Assembly (NCBI RefSeq): GCF_002554705.1
Contig: NZ_PDEP01000001.1
Location: forward strand, 186,001-250,000
Direction of reading: 5' to 3'
DNA: 64,000 nt
Origin: Longimonas halophila
Lineage (GTDB): Bacteria; Bacteroidota; Rhodothermia; Rhodothermales; Salinibacteraceae
Within the stretch, counting starts at the first letter, position 1. Every line of letters starts with the position of its first letter. The position numbers and the translations under genes were made by a program. The notes under the pieces were generated by a model, which was not told the DNA's origin, made no database searches, and worked only from the letters and a program-made list of their open reading frames with translations. Below, in pieces: positions 51,820 through 61,307 of this stretch.

Positions 51820-54240
51820 ATGACCTCTTTGCTACGCCGCCTGTGCGGGCTGATGCTGCTTCTTGTGAGCCTTGCTCCTGTGCTTGTGCACGCCCAAGCG
51901 CCCAGCGACTCACTCACGGTCCAACAGATCATGCAAGATCCCGAGACGTGGATTGGCGACTGGCCCACCAACATCCGGTGGCACGAAAACGGCTCCGCGC
52001 TCTATTTCGACTGGAACCCGCAGGGACAATTCCCCAGCGACTCGCTCTACAGCGTGCCCGTCGACGGCAATGAACCGGTCAAGGTGGATGCAGAGGCCCG
52101 TCGTGCCCCCACTCCGTTTTTCGCAGGATGGCAGCACGGCAGCCACACCTACACGTCCGACTTTGCGCGCAAGGTATTTACTCACAACGGCGATGTCTAC
52201 CTCTACAATCGAGCAAGCGACACTACCACGCGCCTTACCAACACGCCCAACGCACTCACCCAACCGCGCTTTTCGTCGGATGGTGCGCGCGTGATTTTCC
52301 GCGACGGGCTCAACCTCTTCGCCCTCCACCTGCAACGCGGCACCCTGCAGCAGCTTACGGACGTGCGGGCCTCTGATGAACCGCCGGAGGAAGAGCCCTC
52401 CCCCCAAGAGCGCTACCTTGAGGAGCAGCAGACCGAGCTGTTCGAGACGATCCGCGAGCGCCAGGAAGAAGAAGAACGCGCCGAAGAGGCGCAGGAAGCC
52501 GACGAAGCCGCCGATCCCGACCCGACGACGCTCTACGTGGGCGACGACAGCATCGTGCACCTGTCCATGGACCCGTCGGAGCGATACACCGCGGTGGGCA
52601 CCTCCGATGCAGAGAACGTTGAAAACACGCAGGTCATCGACTACGTGACCGAAACCGGGTTTGCCGATGTCATCAACGCCCGCGCCAAAGTAGGACGCGC
52701 CCCGAGCGGCTACACATTGCATCTGGCCGATGCGGAGCGCGACACTACCTACACCGTCGATCTCAGTACGCTGCCCGGCGCTGACGAGTGGCCCATGCCC
52801 ACCATCGCAGACCCCGACACCATCGACGGCGTCGACTCCACGCGTACGCTGCGCGCGTTCGGTCCGTACTGGAACGAGGATGGCTCGCTGGCTGTGCTCG
52901 ACGTCCGCGCCGCCGACAACAAAGACCGCTGGCTGGCGCGTCTGAATCCCGAAGACGGATCGGTGACCTCGCTCAACCATCAGCACGACGACGCATGGAT
53001 TGCGGGTCCGGGCATTTCGTGGTACGGCGGCGCCAGCACGCTCGGCTGGATGCCCGACGGCGAAACGATCTACATTCAGAGCGAAGAAACCGGCTACAGC
53101 CATCTCTACACGATCAACGTCGAATCCGGCGAGAAAACAGCGCTCACCGAAGGCAACTTCGAGGTGTTTGATCCACAGCTCACGCAAGACGGATCCGCCT
53201 GGCTCTTTGCCAGCACCGAGGACTCGCCCCACAACCGCCACTGGTACCGCATGCCCGCCGAGGGGGGCGAGCGCACGCGTGTTACCAGCGGACAAGACGG
53301 GCAGTACGCCGCTGCTCCGCATCCCGACGACACCACGCTGGGCCTGCTCTACGAGTACATCACACAGCCGCCCGAAGTCTACATTCGCGATGACAACGGC
53401 GAGCGCCGCATCACCACCTCGCCCACCGACGAATGGCAGTCTGTTGATTGGAGCACGGGTGAACTCACCACCTTCGAGGCCGACGATGGTACCGACGTGC
53501 CCATGCAGATCTTCGAACCGGAGAATCCCAACGGCGCGGCGGTGCACTTTGTGCATGGCGCGGGCTACCTGCAGAACGTGCACAACGGCTGGAGCAATTA
53601 CTTCCGCGAGTACATGTTTCACAACCTGCTGATGCAACAGGGCTACACCGTCATCAACGTGGATTATCGCGGCTCCGCGGGCTACGGACGCGACTGGCGC
53701 ACGGCCATCTACCGCCACATGGGCGGTCGCGACCTGCAGGACTATGCGGATGCATCCGCGCATCTCGAAGAGACGCATGGCATTGATCCCGAGCGGCAGT
53801 TCATCTACGGCGGCTCCTATGGCGGATTCATCACGCTGATGGCGCTCTTCAACGAGGCGGATGCGTTTGGCGGCGGTGCGGCCCTGCGCTCCGTGACCGA
53901 CTGGGCGCACTACAACCACCCGTACACCTCGAACATCCTGAACACGCCGGCGGTCGACCCCGTCGCGTTCGAGCGCTCCTCACCAATCTACTTTGCCGAG
54001 GGGCTGGACGACCCGCTGCTCATGGCCCATGGCCTGGTCGATGCCAATGTGCAGCCGCAGGACATCTTTCGCCTCAGCCAGCGCTTCATCGAGCTGGGCA
54101 AGACCGACTGGGAGCTGGCCACCTACCCAGTGGAGCCGCACGGCTTTACCGAGCCCAGCAGCTGGACGGATGAGTACCGCCGCATCCTCTACTACATTGA
54201 GCGCAGCGTGGGCCCGGAGCGCATTGAGCAGGCGTGGTAA
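51820..54240 (+). CDS. Secreted prolyl-oligopeptidase-family (S9) peptidase
   Basis: 806 residues with a signal peptide (MTSLLRRLCGLMLLLVSLAP to about 27). Residues about 30-560 form a seven-blade beta-propeller with WD40-like TolB/PD40 repeats and an acidic, glutamate-rich insertion (about 185-225); about 560-806 is the alpha/beta-hydrolase domain. Catalytic triad: S666 in GGSYGGF, D741 in MAHGLVDANV and H774 in EPHGF. It is close to DPP IV/acylaminoacyl peptidase types that trim short peptides in the periplasm. It diverges from the riboswitch-controlled gene. Confidence 0.93.
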   Translation: MTSLLRRLCGLMLLLVSLAPVLVHAQAPSDSLTVQQIMQDPETWIGDWPTNIRWHENGSALYFDWNPQGQFPSDSLYSVPVDGNEPVKVDAEARRAPTPFFAGWQHGSHTYTSDFARKVFTHNGDVYLYNRASDTTTRLTNTPNALTQPRFSSDGARVIFRDGLNLFALHLQRGTLQQLTDVRASDEPPEEEPSPQERYLEEQQTELFETIRERQEEEERAEEAQEADEAADPDPTTLYVGDDSIVHLSMDPSERYTAVGTSDAENVENTQVIDYVTETGFADVINARAKVGRAPSGYTLHLADAERDTTYTVDLSTLPGADEWPMPTIADPDTIDGVDSTRTLRAFGPYWNEDGSLAVLDVRAADNKDRWLARLNPEDGSVTSLNHQHDDAWIAGPGISWYGGASTLGWMPDGETIYIQSEETGYSHLYTINVESGEKTALTEGNFEVFDPQLTQDGSAWLFASTEDSPHNRHWYRMPAEGGERTRVTSGQDGQYAAAPHPDDTTLGLLYEYITQPPEVYIRDDNGERRITTSPTDEWQSVDWSTGELTTFEADDGTDVPMQIFEPENPNGAAVHFVHGAGYLQNVHNGWSNYFREYMFHNLLMQQGYTVINVDYRGSAGYGRDWRTAIYRHMGGRDLQDYADASAHLEETHGIDPERQFIYGGSYGGFITLMALFNEADAFGGGAALRSVTDWAHYNHPYTSNILNTPAVDPVAFERSSPIYFAEGLDDPLLMAHGLVDANVQPQDIFRLSQRFIELGKTDWELATYPVEPHGFTEPSSWTDEYRRILYYIERSVGPERIEQAW

Positions 54241-54262
54241 GAGATGTAGCAGTGTTTGTTTT

Positions 54263-54290
54263 GGGGATGCAGAAGCAGCTGTGCATCCCC
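54263..54290. terminator. Hairpin between convergent genes
   Basis: GGGGATGCA (54263-54271) and TGCATCCCC (54282-54290) are perfect complements around a 10-base loop, between the S9 peptidase stop and the convergent response-regulator stop. Neither side has a T-run, so it may stop transcription weakly or protect both 3' ends. Confidence 0.5.
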
Positions 54291-54306
54291 TACATTATCT
54301 ACCGAT

Positions 54307-54996
54307 TCATGGACGGGGTATGCTGTCGTCCTTGCTTTCGGCTGGAGGCGCAACCACGCCGCTGCGCCACGCCCACGCCACAAGCTGCGCCCGCGTATCT
54401 ACCGGGAGCTTCGTGTAGAGCGCATGCACATGCTTTTTGACCGTGTTCTCAGCGATGCAGAGACGATCGGCCACCGCGGGATTCGTCATCCCATGCGCCA
54501 CCAACTGAAATACCTCGCGCTCGCGCTGGCTCAGCGCATCGCTGACAAGGTGCTGCGCCGACGACGCCGGGTTCCGGTGCCGCTGCATGTACATAGCGGC
54601 CACCTTGCGGCTCAGCCAGCCTGTTTCGCCCCGGGCGGTGCCACGTACGGCCTCGGTGATTGCACGCAACGGCTCCTGCTTCGACAGATATCCCGAAGCC
54701 CCCGCGTCGAGCACGCCAAAGATGTACTCTTCGTCCTCATACGCGCTCAAGACGAGCACCTGTATCGGCGGGTCGAGCGTGCATAGCGTCTGCGCTACGG
54801 CCAAACTGCTGTTGCCCGGCATCTCCATGTCCAAGACCACCACATCGGGATGGTGCTGTTGGGCCAGTGCCAGGGTGCGCTGCCCATTGTGCGCCACCGC
54901 GACGACCTCCATGTCGGGCTCTTGCTGAAGATGTGTACGCAACCCCGCGCAAAACCCCGGATGGTCGTCGGCTAACAGAAGGCGGATGACAGACAT
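54307..54996 (-). CDS. NarL/LuxR-type response regulator
   Basis: 229 residues. Receiver domain (about 4-120) with D10/D11, phosphorylated D56 (VVVLDMEMP) and K106 region (GYLSKQEP); LuxR helix-turn-helix (about 158-215: LSQREREVFQLVAHG then ENTVKKHVHALY). It is encoded 140 bases downstream of the propeller sensor kinase on the same strand and is its evident partner. Targets may include the secreted-protein genes around it, but no binding site can be named. Confidence 0.93.
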   Translation of the reverse strand: MSVIRLLLADDHPGFCAGLRTHLQQEPDMEVVAVAHNGQRTLALAQQHHPDVVVLDMEMPGNSSLAVAQTLCTLDPPIQVLVLSAYEDEEYIFGVLDAGASGYLSKQEPLRAITEAVRGTARGETGWLSRKVAAMYMQRHRNPASSAQHLVSDALSQREREVFQLVAHGMTNPAVADRLCIAENTVKKHVHALYTKLPVDTRAQLVAWAWRSGVVAPPAESKDDSIPRP

Positions 54997-55136
54997 AGCG
55001 TAGAGACGTCAGAAAAGTAGTGGATAGACGTTGAGTAGTGATGGGGCTCCGGGTACGGTCTTTACAGTATCGCGATTTCAGATTCCGTTGATATGGAACC
55101 CTCGTGCTATTCTGAATAGATCGGGCGTGCCGTTTC

Positions 55137-58100
55137 TCACGACGCCGCGGTCTGTTTGGGGTGAGCTGCTCCTTGCTCTCGGGGAAGCTTGGCGCGCACC
55201 GTAGTGCCCTGGCCCGGTGTGCTTTTCACCTGAAAGGTGCCGCCCTGCGCCTCTGCCCGCTCGGCAGCGCCTACGAGTCCGAAATGCTCCTCGCGCGCGA
55301 GATCAAACAGCGACGCCGGAACGCGGAATCCCTCTCCATTGTCGGAGACCGTCAGTTGTACAGATGCGGGCATGCACACAAGATGGAGCGTCACATCAGT
55401 GGCCTGCGCATGCTGCACGGCGTTGGTCAACGCTTCCTGTGCGATGCGGTAGAGCGCGTACTCCGCCTCATCGGTGAGGCCAAGGGTTCGCTTGTGGGCA
55501 GCACTCTCCATGCGGATACAACATGTTGGCGCTCGCTCTGCTGTAATGCGGGCCAGGCGCCGCAGGGCAGCGGACAGCCCAAGCGCCTCAATGTGCGGTG
55601 GACGCAGTGCCACCAGCACAGAGCGCAGGCGCTGCGCAACCTCGTTTACCGCATTCCGCGTCTCGAACACACGGGGCTGGTGGTCCGGTGCCGCATCAGC
55701 AAGGCGGTCCAGGTCGTGACCTACGCGGTACAAGTCCTGAATGGGCCCGTCGTGCAGGTCTCGTGCAATGCGATGGCGCTCCTGGCGGCGCTCTCGTGCC
55801 AGACGCCGCTGCACACGTAGCTGCTCCATCTGCTGCGCGCGCAGACGTGTGATGCGCCACCGCACAGCGCCTCCAACGAGCCCGACCATCGCTAGCAAGC
55901 TGCCCCACCGTACCCACACCGTCTGCCACCACGCAGGCTGCACAATGACGTGCAACTGGGTCGTTTTGGTGCTCCACACGCCGGCATGGTTGGTTGCATG
56001 CACCTCAAATGTGTACGCCCCAGGAGCCAGGTTGGTATACGTGGCCACTGGCTGTGTGGCATGCGTCTGGCGCCATGTCTGCGCATCGGAATCGGGACGG
56101 GCGCGTATGGGGGCGGACGCGCTCTGCAGCCGGTATCGATATCGAATAGCCTGGGGATTGATGTAGTCCAGCGCCGCAAGGTCGAAGGTCAGGTGCGTTT
56201 CATGGGGTTGGAGCCGCAGTGTGTCGTTCGCAGGTGCCAGGAAGCCGGGGCGCCGCTTTCCAACGATGCGAACGCCTGCAATCAATACCGGAGGCGCGTA
56301 CTGATCGACGCCGGTGGCCTCCGGGGTAAAGCTGTTGAAACCACGCGGCCCGCCCACGTACAGCCGTCCGCTGCGCCCCTGATGGTACGCCATCAGGTCG
56401 AACGCGTCGTCCTGCAGCCCATCGTCGGCGCCAAACGCGACAATGCGCTGCGTATGCGGATCGATGCGGGCCAGGCCGCCATCGGTGGTTGCCCAGAGGC
56501 GCCCTGCGGTATCAGTCATCAGCCCGTAGACCACGTTGTGCGGTAGGCCCTCCGCAGCAGTTAGACAGTCGAACTGTTCTGTGCTTATGTCAAGGCGACA
56601 CATGCCGCCTCCAAACGTACCCACCCACAGGGCTCCCGGATCGGCGGGGGTCTCCGTCATGGTCCACACCACGGGTGCTCCCAGACTGGCTGGATCCTGC
56701 GCGTCGTATCCGAGACGATGGAAGCGCACCGTGTCGCGGCGCGTGTGTGTCATTCGCGCAATGCCCTCGTCGGTGGCCACCCACAGCGTGCTATCGGTGG
56801 ATTCGTAAACGCGGTTTACACGGTCGCTGGGCAGGCTGTTTGGGCGAGTGGGGTCGTGACGAAACGTACGTAAGATGCCTGTTGCCGGATTGCGCACAAA
56901 GAGCCCCGTGCTGGTCCCAATCCACAGGCGTCCGCTACGGTCTTCGCTGATAGACCGCACGCCGGGTGCCACCCCAGCAACGAGCGAGAACCGCCCCGTT
57001 TCGGGGTTAAGGCGCATCAGACCGTCGCGCTTGCCGCCCACCCAGATTGTGCCTCTGCGGTCTTCGTAGACCTGCCACACCGCGTCGGCGTCGGCGAGGC
57101 CTTGTTCGGCGGGATTGTAGGCCCGAAACCGATCTTCGGCGGGCCACAGGCGGTTGAGTCCACCATTTGTGGCAATCCACACTGTGCCGTCGCGGGCTTC
57201 GTGTATCCCGTTGACGCGCTCGTCGCTGAGTCCATCGGAGGTGCGATATAGCTGGAACGGACTGCCGGCGTCCGTCCAGTAGCTTAGGCCGCGCTCATGA
57301 CCGACCCATACAATGCCCTGTCGATCTACGAACAGGGTCCGCGCGTCGTATCCCCCCAGCGACGCCGCGTCGCCCGGATCGTGCCGAATCGGGTCCGCTG
57401 TGCGCCGCCCAGCGTGAAAGCGCACCACGCCCCAGCGCGGCGTACCAGCCCATATCGCTCCATTGGGACGCATAGCAACAGCGCCATCGCCCCACTGTGC
57501 TGCACTCGGAGTGTGCGTTACTACGGTGCCAGCGTCCGTATTTAGCCGTAGCAAGCCGCGCTGCTTCTGCAGCGCCCAGAGTTGGCCCCGTGCATCGCTC
57601 CATATCGCATGCCAGCCATTTGAAAATTGGGGTGGGTTGGATGCGCACGACATGGTCCGCCGGTCGAGTTGGCACGTCACCCGCGGTCCACGCGTCACGG
57701 CAACAGAAACCCAGACGGCCCCTGTGGGCGTGGGGGCAAAATCCATGATGATGCTTTTTCGGTCGAGCGTATTCCCCAGCACCGAGACCCGCGTAAACCG
57801 CTCGTGCGCTGGGTCGAAGTGGCAGAGGCCGTGCTCTTCGGTACCGATCCACAGCCCCCCCGCGCCATCCTGCGCAATGCGGCGGACGGTAGGCCCGCAG
57901 AGTCCAGCCGGGTCGTTCGGGACGTGACGATACGAGCGGAACGACTCGGTTGTCCGGTCGAAGCGGCTCAATCCCCCGTTGGTGCCCACCCACAGCGTAC
58001 CTTCCGGATCGACAAGCAGTGCCGCAACGTGGTAGCTTGGCAAGGCAGTCGTATCCCCACGCACATGATGGTACCCCCGCATGGCGCGTCCATCGAAGCG

Positions 58101-58316
58101 GTTCAGCCCGGCTTTGGTGCCAATCCACAGGTAGCCGGTGCTATCCTGCGCGAGTGCAGTAACCGTGCGGTGCGAGAGGCCGTCGTCAACGCCCAGATGC
58201 ATAAACCGGTACGATTGCCCTTGGGGCTGGGCCTGCACGGCAAGGTCGGCGCCAAGTAGCCCCAGAATGAGCCCAACCAAAAAAAGATGATAGGTCATGA
58301 TGAATGAAAGCCGCAT
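55137..58316 (-). CDS. Two-component-propeller sensor histidine kinase (HisKA_3)
   Basis: 1059 residues (a second ATG six codons in is equally possible). Signal peptide; a periplasmic region of about 14 'two-component propeller' repeats (WIGTKAGLNRFDG, LWVGTNGGLSRFD and similar) forming two beta-propellers (about 35-660); a Y_Y_Y domain (about 690-785); one membrane helix (about 792-812); HisKA_3 with H855 in RIARDLHDGP; and an HATPase (EEALTNAVQHA; DNGEGF). It senses an extracellular ligand, in relatives often a glycan breakdown product, and phosphorylates the regulator encoded next. The kinase is of the NarX/UhpB type, not the classical hybrid found in Bacteroides. Confidence 0.93.
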   Translation of the reverse strand: MRLSFIMTYHLFLVGLILGLLGADLAVQAQPQGQSYRFMHLGVDDGLSHRTVTALAQDSTGYLWIGTKAGLNRFDGRAMRGYHHVRGDTTALPSYHVAALLVDPEGTLWVGTNGGLSRFDRTTESFRSYRHVPNDPAGLCGPTVRRIAQDGAGGLWIGTEEHGLCHFDPAHERFTRVSVLGNTLDRKSIIMDFAPTPTGAVWVSVAVTRGPRVTCQLDRRTMSCASNPPQFSNGWHAIWSDARGQLWALQKQRGLLRLNTDAGTVVTHTPSAAQWGDGAVAMRPNGAIWAGTPRWGVVRFHAGRRTADPIRHDPGDAASLGGYDARTLFVDRQGIVWVGHERGLSYWTDAGSPFQLYRTSDGLSDERVNGIHEARDGTVWIATNGGLNRLWPAEDRFRAYNPAEQGLADADAVWQVYEDRRGTIWVGGKRDGLMRLNPETGRFSLVAGVAPGVRSISEDRSGRLWIGTSTGLFVRNPATGILRTFRHDPTRPNSLPSDRVNRVYESTDSTLWVATDEGIARMTHTRRDTVRFHRLGYDAQDPASLGAPVVWTMTETPADPGALWVGTFGGGMCRLDISTEQFDCLTAAEGLPHNVVYGLMTDTAGRLWATTDGGLARIDPHTQRIVAFGADDGLQDDAFDLMAYHQGRSGRLYVGGPRGFNSFTPEATGVDQYAPPVLIAGVRIVGKRRPGFLAPANDTLRLQPHETHLTFDLAALDYINPQAIRYRYRLQSASAPIRARPDSDAQTWRQTHATQPVATYTNLAPGAYTFEVHATNHAGVWSTKTTQLHVIVQPAWWQTVWVRWGSLLAMVGLVGGAVRWRITRLRAQQMEQLRVQRRLARERRQERHRIARDLHDGPIQDLYRVGHDLDRLADAAPDHQPRVFETRNAVNEVAQRLRSVLVALRPPHIEALGLSAALRRLARITAERAPTCCIRMESAAHKRTLGLTDEAEYALYRIAQEALTNAVQHAQATDVTLHLVCMPASVQLTVSDNGEGFRVPASLFDLAREEHFGLVGAAERAEAQGGTFQVKSTPGQGTTVRAKLPREQGAAHPKQTAAS

Positions 58317-58382
58317 GCGGAAATACGATGCCCTAAGCTACGCGCCGCATCCGTCGGACTCAAGTCGCATGGCCTGTCATCC

Positions 58383-58427
58383 AAAAAGAAAAAGAGCCAC
58401 CGCCTGGATCGTCCAGACGGCAGCTCT
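58383..58427 (-). terminator. Intrinsic terminator after the FG-GAP-like gene
   Basis: On the minus strand AGAGC(T)GCCG(T)CTGGA pairs with TCCAGGCGG(TG)GCTCT around a 3-4-base loop, then TTTTTCTTTTTGG. A long, stable stem 60 bases after the stop; it separates this gene from the sensor-kinase gene downstream. Confidence 0.88.
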
Positions 58428-58487
58428 GTTGTGGGTTGCTATCGTGGATCCTGGGCAGACAGCAGCTTTCTCTCTGGCATGTACCCT

Positions 58488-60452
58488 CTACCGCACCACG
58501 GTAAACCGGCGCAGGGTGGTTTCCTGCGGTGTTTGTACACGCAGCAGGTACATACCGCTGGGCAGCGCATCGGTCGCAATCTGAAGCGCTACAGGGGCAT
58601 CGGGCCGGGCAAGGCCGTCGTGCACGGTGAGCACGCGGCGCCCGAGCAAATCATACACGGCTGCCTGCACCCGCCCGGGTGCGCCAACCGTAACTTCGGC
58701 TTGTGCGAGTCCGCGGCTCGGATTGGGCCATACTGGCGAGACGCCAGCAGGCGTGCGCACCTCGACTGTGAGGACATCGCTGCGCGTTGCGGTGCCGTCG
58801 AGGTCGACCTGACGGAGGCGGAACGCATGCGTGCCCGCGCTCAGGTTTTTGATGCGAATCGCGTAGGATTGCGGCTCACCCGTCGTTCCGGCCCCGGACA
58901 CAAAGTCCACGTCCTGGAAGCGCGCGCCGGGAGCGCGATGCTCAACATGAAAGCCCGCATTGTCCGTTTCGCTCAGGGTGCGCCACTGCAGATGAGCGGT
59001 GGTGCCCTGCAGGCGTGCCTCAAAGGTGGCCAACTCAACAGGTAGCGCCGAGACCATGTCGTAGACGTAGACGGCCCCCGCGTCGGTGAACGTGCCGCCT
59101 GCGCCATCGGGAATGTCTTCGCTGTAAGCACTCGCAATGAGCTTGTCGCTGTCTACACTGAGGGCCGCACCGAAAAGCGCCCCCGACTGCGGGTTGGTGG
59201 ACGCGAAGCGAAGCTGCTCCTGCCACGTACCGCTCCCATCTTGCTGATAGGCATACACAACCCCAGCATCAGTAACAGCGCTGGGCGAGGAAATATCTTC
59301 GCGCGGAGCACCAACATACAGCGTACCGGTGAATGTGTCGTAGCTGAGGTCGTAGCCGTAGATGGCATCCGTCTCGGGCGTGGCCGCCGTGAGCGTCTGC
59401 ATATAGCTCCATGTTCCCGTTGCGGGGTCGCGCATCCAGACGTAGACGGCTCCGGCATCGGGCGTGGCGCCTACGTCCTGTGCGGAGGCCGAGATGAACG
59501 CGACGTCTCCAGCAAGCGCAACCGCACGCCCGTACTGAGCCCCGTCGGTAAGGCCTGTGGGCACGAGTTGCTGTTCCTGGCTCCATGTCGAGGTCGCCGG
59601 ATCGCGGATAAACGAATAGGCATTGCCTCGATTCGTGAGGCCTCCATCGTCGTAGTTGAGCGCCGTGACGACGAGGCGGTCCCCATCGAGGGCCAGGCCG
59701 CGCCCAAACTGCGCATTCTCCTGGGGCGACGGGCTGGCAATGGTAGCCCCGTTAGACCCCGATGTGACGCCGGTCAGGTTGCGGATGTGCACGCGTCCGC
59801 CAGGACTGAACGAGTCGGCACTTGTGGACGCCCCGGCGGCGAGCGTCGTGCCGTCGAGTGCCAGCCCGATGCCAAGCAAACGCCGTGCTCGGTCTCTGGA
59901 GCCGAGTTCGTACGTCCGAACCCGACTGTAGCTTCCGCTCAGAAACTCGAACCGTGACCAAGAGCCGGTGTTGTCGACGGGGAAACCCGGTGTAAGTGTG
60001 GTGTTGTTGTCAAGCGGTGTACCAACGAAGTAGGACGTGCTAAAAGCGGACGTCCCTACAGCCACGCTTCGCCCCCATTGCGAACTGCCTTCGATTGGAC
60101 CTATGGGAGGATCCAACGTGGCACGTAAAAACGGAGGTGCGGTTACGGAGGTGCCGTAGATGTACGCCCGCCCGCGTGGAGACGAAACGTTGACCCCTTC
60201 TGCCAGAGCGCCGACCATGAAGTTGCCGCTCGCTGCGTCGAAGTCGACGCTGAAGCCGTAGAAGCCACCGCCCCGTGCATTGGGCGACGTCAGGCGCTCA
60301 ATGGTCGTGGTTTGGGCTGATGCGCTGTGGAGCGTGCCCACCATGAGCAGCAGGCCCAATACGAGCGCTACAAGCCAGCGCTGTGGAGCACAAAACGCGC
60401 TGCAGGAGTCAAGAGAGATTTGCGAGGATTGTATGGTATGTGTCATGGGCAT
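58488..60452 (-). CDS. FG-GAP-like secreted protein with type IX sorting domain
   Basis: About 654 residues; start at ATG 60452 or 60446. A signal peptide (to SASAQ) is followed by integrin-type FG-GAP-like beta-propeller repeats (FGRGLALDGDRLVVTA, YGRAVALAGDVAFISA, FGAALSVDSDKLIASA), each about 55 residues. A beta-sandwich (ALPVELATFEARLQG, about 470-565) comes next, and the last 85 residues are a type IX secretion C-terminal sorting domain (VWPNPSRGLAQ, VYDLLGRRV, LPSGMYLLRV). It should be exported and attached to, or released from, the cell surface. It lies upstream of the sensor-kinase pair but has its own terminator. Confidence 0.88.
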   Translation of the reverse strand: MPMTHTIQSSQISLDSCSAFCAPQRWLVALVLGLLLMVGTLHSASAQTTTIERLTSPNARGGGFYGFSVDFDAASGNFMVGALAEGVNVSSPRGRAYIYGTSVTAPPFLRATLDPPIGPIEGSSQWGRSVAVGTSAFSTSYFVGTPLDNNTTLTPGFPVDNTGSWSRFEFLSGSYSRVRTYELGSRDRARRLLGIGLALDGTTLAAGASTSADSFSPGGRVHIRNLTGVTSGSNGATIASPSPQENAQFGRGLALDGDRLVVTALNYDDGGLTNRGNAYSFIRDPATSTWSQEQQLVPTGLTDGAQYGRAVALAGDVAFISASAQDVGATPDAGAVYVWMRDPATGTWSYMQTLTAATPETDAIYGYDLSYDTFTGTLYVGAPREDISSPSAVTDAGVVYAYQQDGSGTWQEQLRFASTNPQSGALFGAALSVDSDKLIASAYSEDIPDGAGGTFTDAGAVYVYDMVSALPVELATFEARLQGTTAHLQWRTLSETDNAGFHVEHRAPGARFQDVDFVSGAGTTGEPQSYAIRIKNLSAGTHAFRLRQVDLDGTATRSDVLTVEVRTPAGVSPVWPNPSRGLAQAEVTVGAPGRVQAAVYDLLGRRVLTVHDGLARPDAPVALQIATDALPSGMYLLRVQTPQETTLRRFTVVR

Positions 60453-60569
60453 ATCATCACAGAGAGGGAAAACAGGCTGATATAGAGCGCCGCATTGGTG
60501 CACTCCATTATGCTCTCTGAACGTACTGCCCCCATACTTCCGCTACATGCTACCTGTGTGTCGTTCTCT

Positions 60570-60585
60570 TAGAACTGCGGTTCTA
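60570..60585. promoter_or_regulatory. Perfect 6+4+6 inverted repeat in a divergent promoter region
   Basis: TAGAAC-TGCG-GTTCTA between the minus-strand FG-GAP gene (start 60452) and the plus-strand barrel gene (start 60711). The surrounding A/T-rich bases (TATTTTAGG) suggest a promoter. A dimeric repressor site is possible; no regulator is nearby. Confidence 0.3.
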
Positions 60586-60710
60586 TTTTAGGATATGAGT
60601 CCGCCCTACGCGCAGCTGTCTTGTTGCAATACGATGCACGGGCAATTATATTTTCATCGTGAAGACATGTAGTCTTTCATATATTTCTGTCTCACAGTTT
60701 TCACATACCC

Positions 60711-61262
60711 TTGTCTCTCTTTCCAGCACGACGTGTCGCCTTTATCATCGGGCTGCTCGGCCTCGTTGTACTGTCTGCCCCAGCCTATGCGCAGCAGACT
60801 ACCGCGGTCTCAGATTCGACAGCCAGAGCGGCGGCGGAGCCTGCTCGCAATGCTCTGTATGTTGAACTGGGCGGTGCGGGTCTATTGTACAGCATCAACT
60901 ACGATCGTCATCTCGTTGGGCGCCTGCACCTTCGCGGAGGCTACGCCACCTTGATGAGCGATTTCCTGTTTAATGGTCGCGCCCACATGGTGCCCGTACA
61001 GTTGGCCTTCGTATCCAACACCACACATGGCCTCGAACTCGGCGCCGGTGCCACCTTGGTGAGGGGCAACGGCCCGTCTGGATTGCGACCGCATAACACG
61101 GATGACACCAGCACTTCGGGGATCGCGGCGTCATTTGTCGTGGGCTACCGCTACCAGCCGATCGAACGTGGCTTCCTCTTTCGTATCGGGTTTACCCCGT
61201 TTGTGGGATCCAACGGGCGGTTTGTGCCATCTGGCGGCATCAGCTTCGGATATGCGTTTTAG
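60711..61262 (+). CDS. Small outer-membrane beta-barrel protein
   Basis: 183 residues from a TTG start (no in-frame ATG before the signal peptide). Signal peptide (VAFIIGLLGLVVLSAPAYA then QQ), a short linker, then alternating strands: LYVELGGAGLLYSINYDRHL, LHLRGGYATL, HGLELGAGATLV, SFVVGYRYQP, FRIGFTPFVG, GISFGYAF. The terminal aromatic and about eight strands fit a small OmpA/OmpX-like barrel. It is followed 45 bases later by a lipoprotein gene on the same strand. Function unknown. Confidence 0.7.
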   Translation: MSLFPARRVAFIIGLLGLVVLSAPAYAQQTTAVSDSTARAAAEPARNALYVELGGAGLLYSINYDRHLVGRLHLRGGYATLMSDFLFNGRAHMVPVQLAFVSNTTHGLELGAGATLVRGNGPSGLRPHNTDDTSTSGIAASFVVGYRYQPIERGFLFRIGFTPFVGSNGRFVPSGGISFGYAF

Positions 61263-61307
61263 TATTGATGCGGATGCAATCTCCCATCATCAGTTCTGCT
61301 ACAGAAT

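Noticed and set aside
51910..53919. 669-codon frame opposite the S9 peptidase
   Set aside because: Antisense shadow; the plus-strand frame has the full Ser-Asp-His triad.
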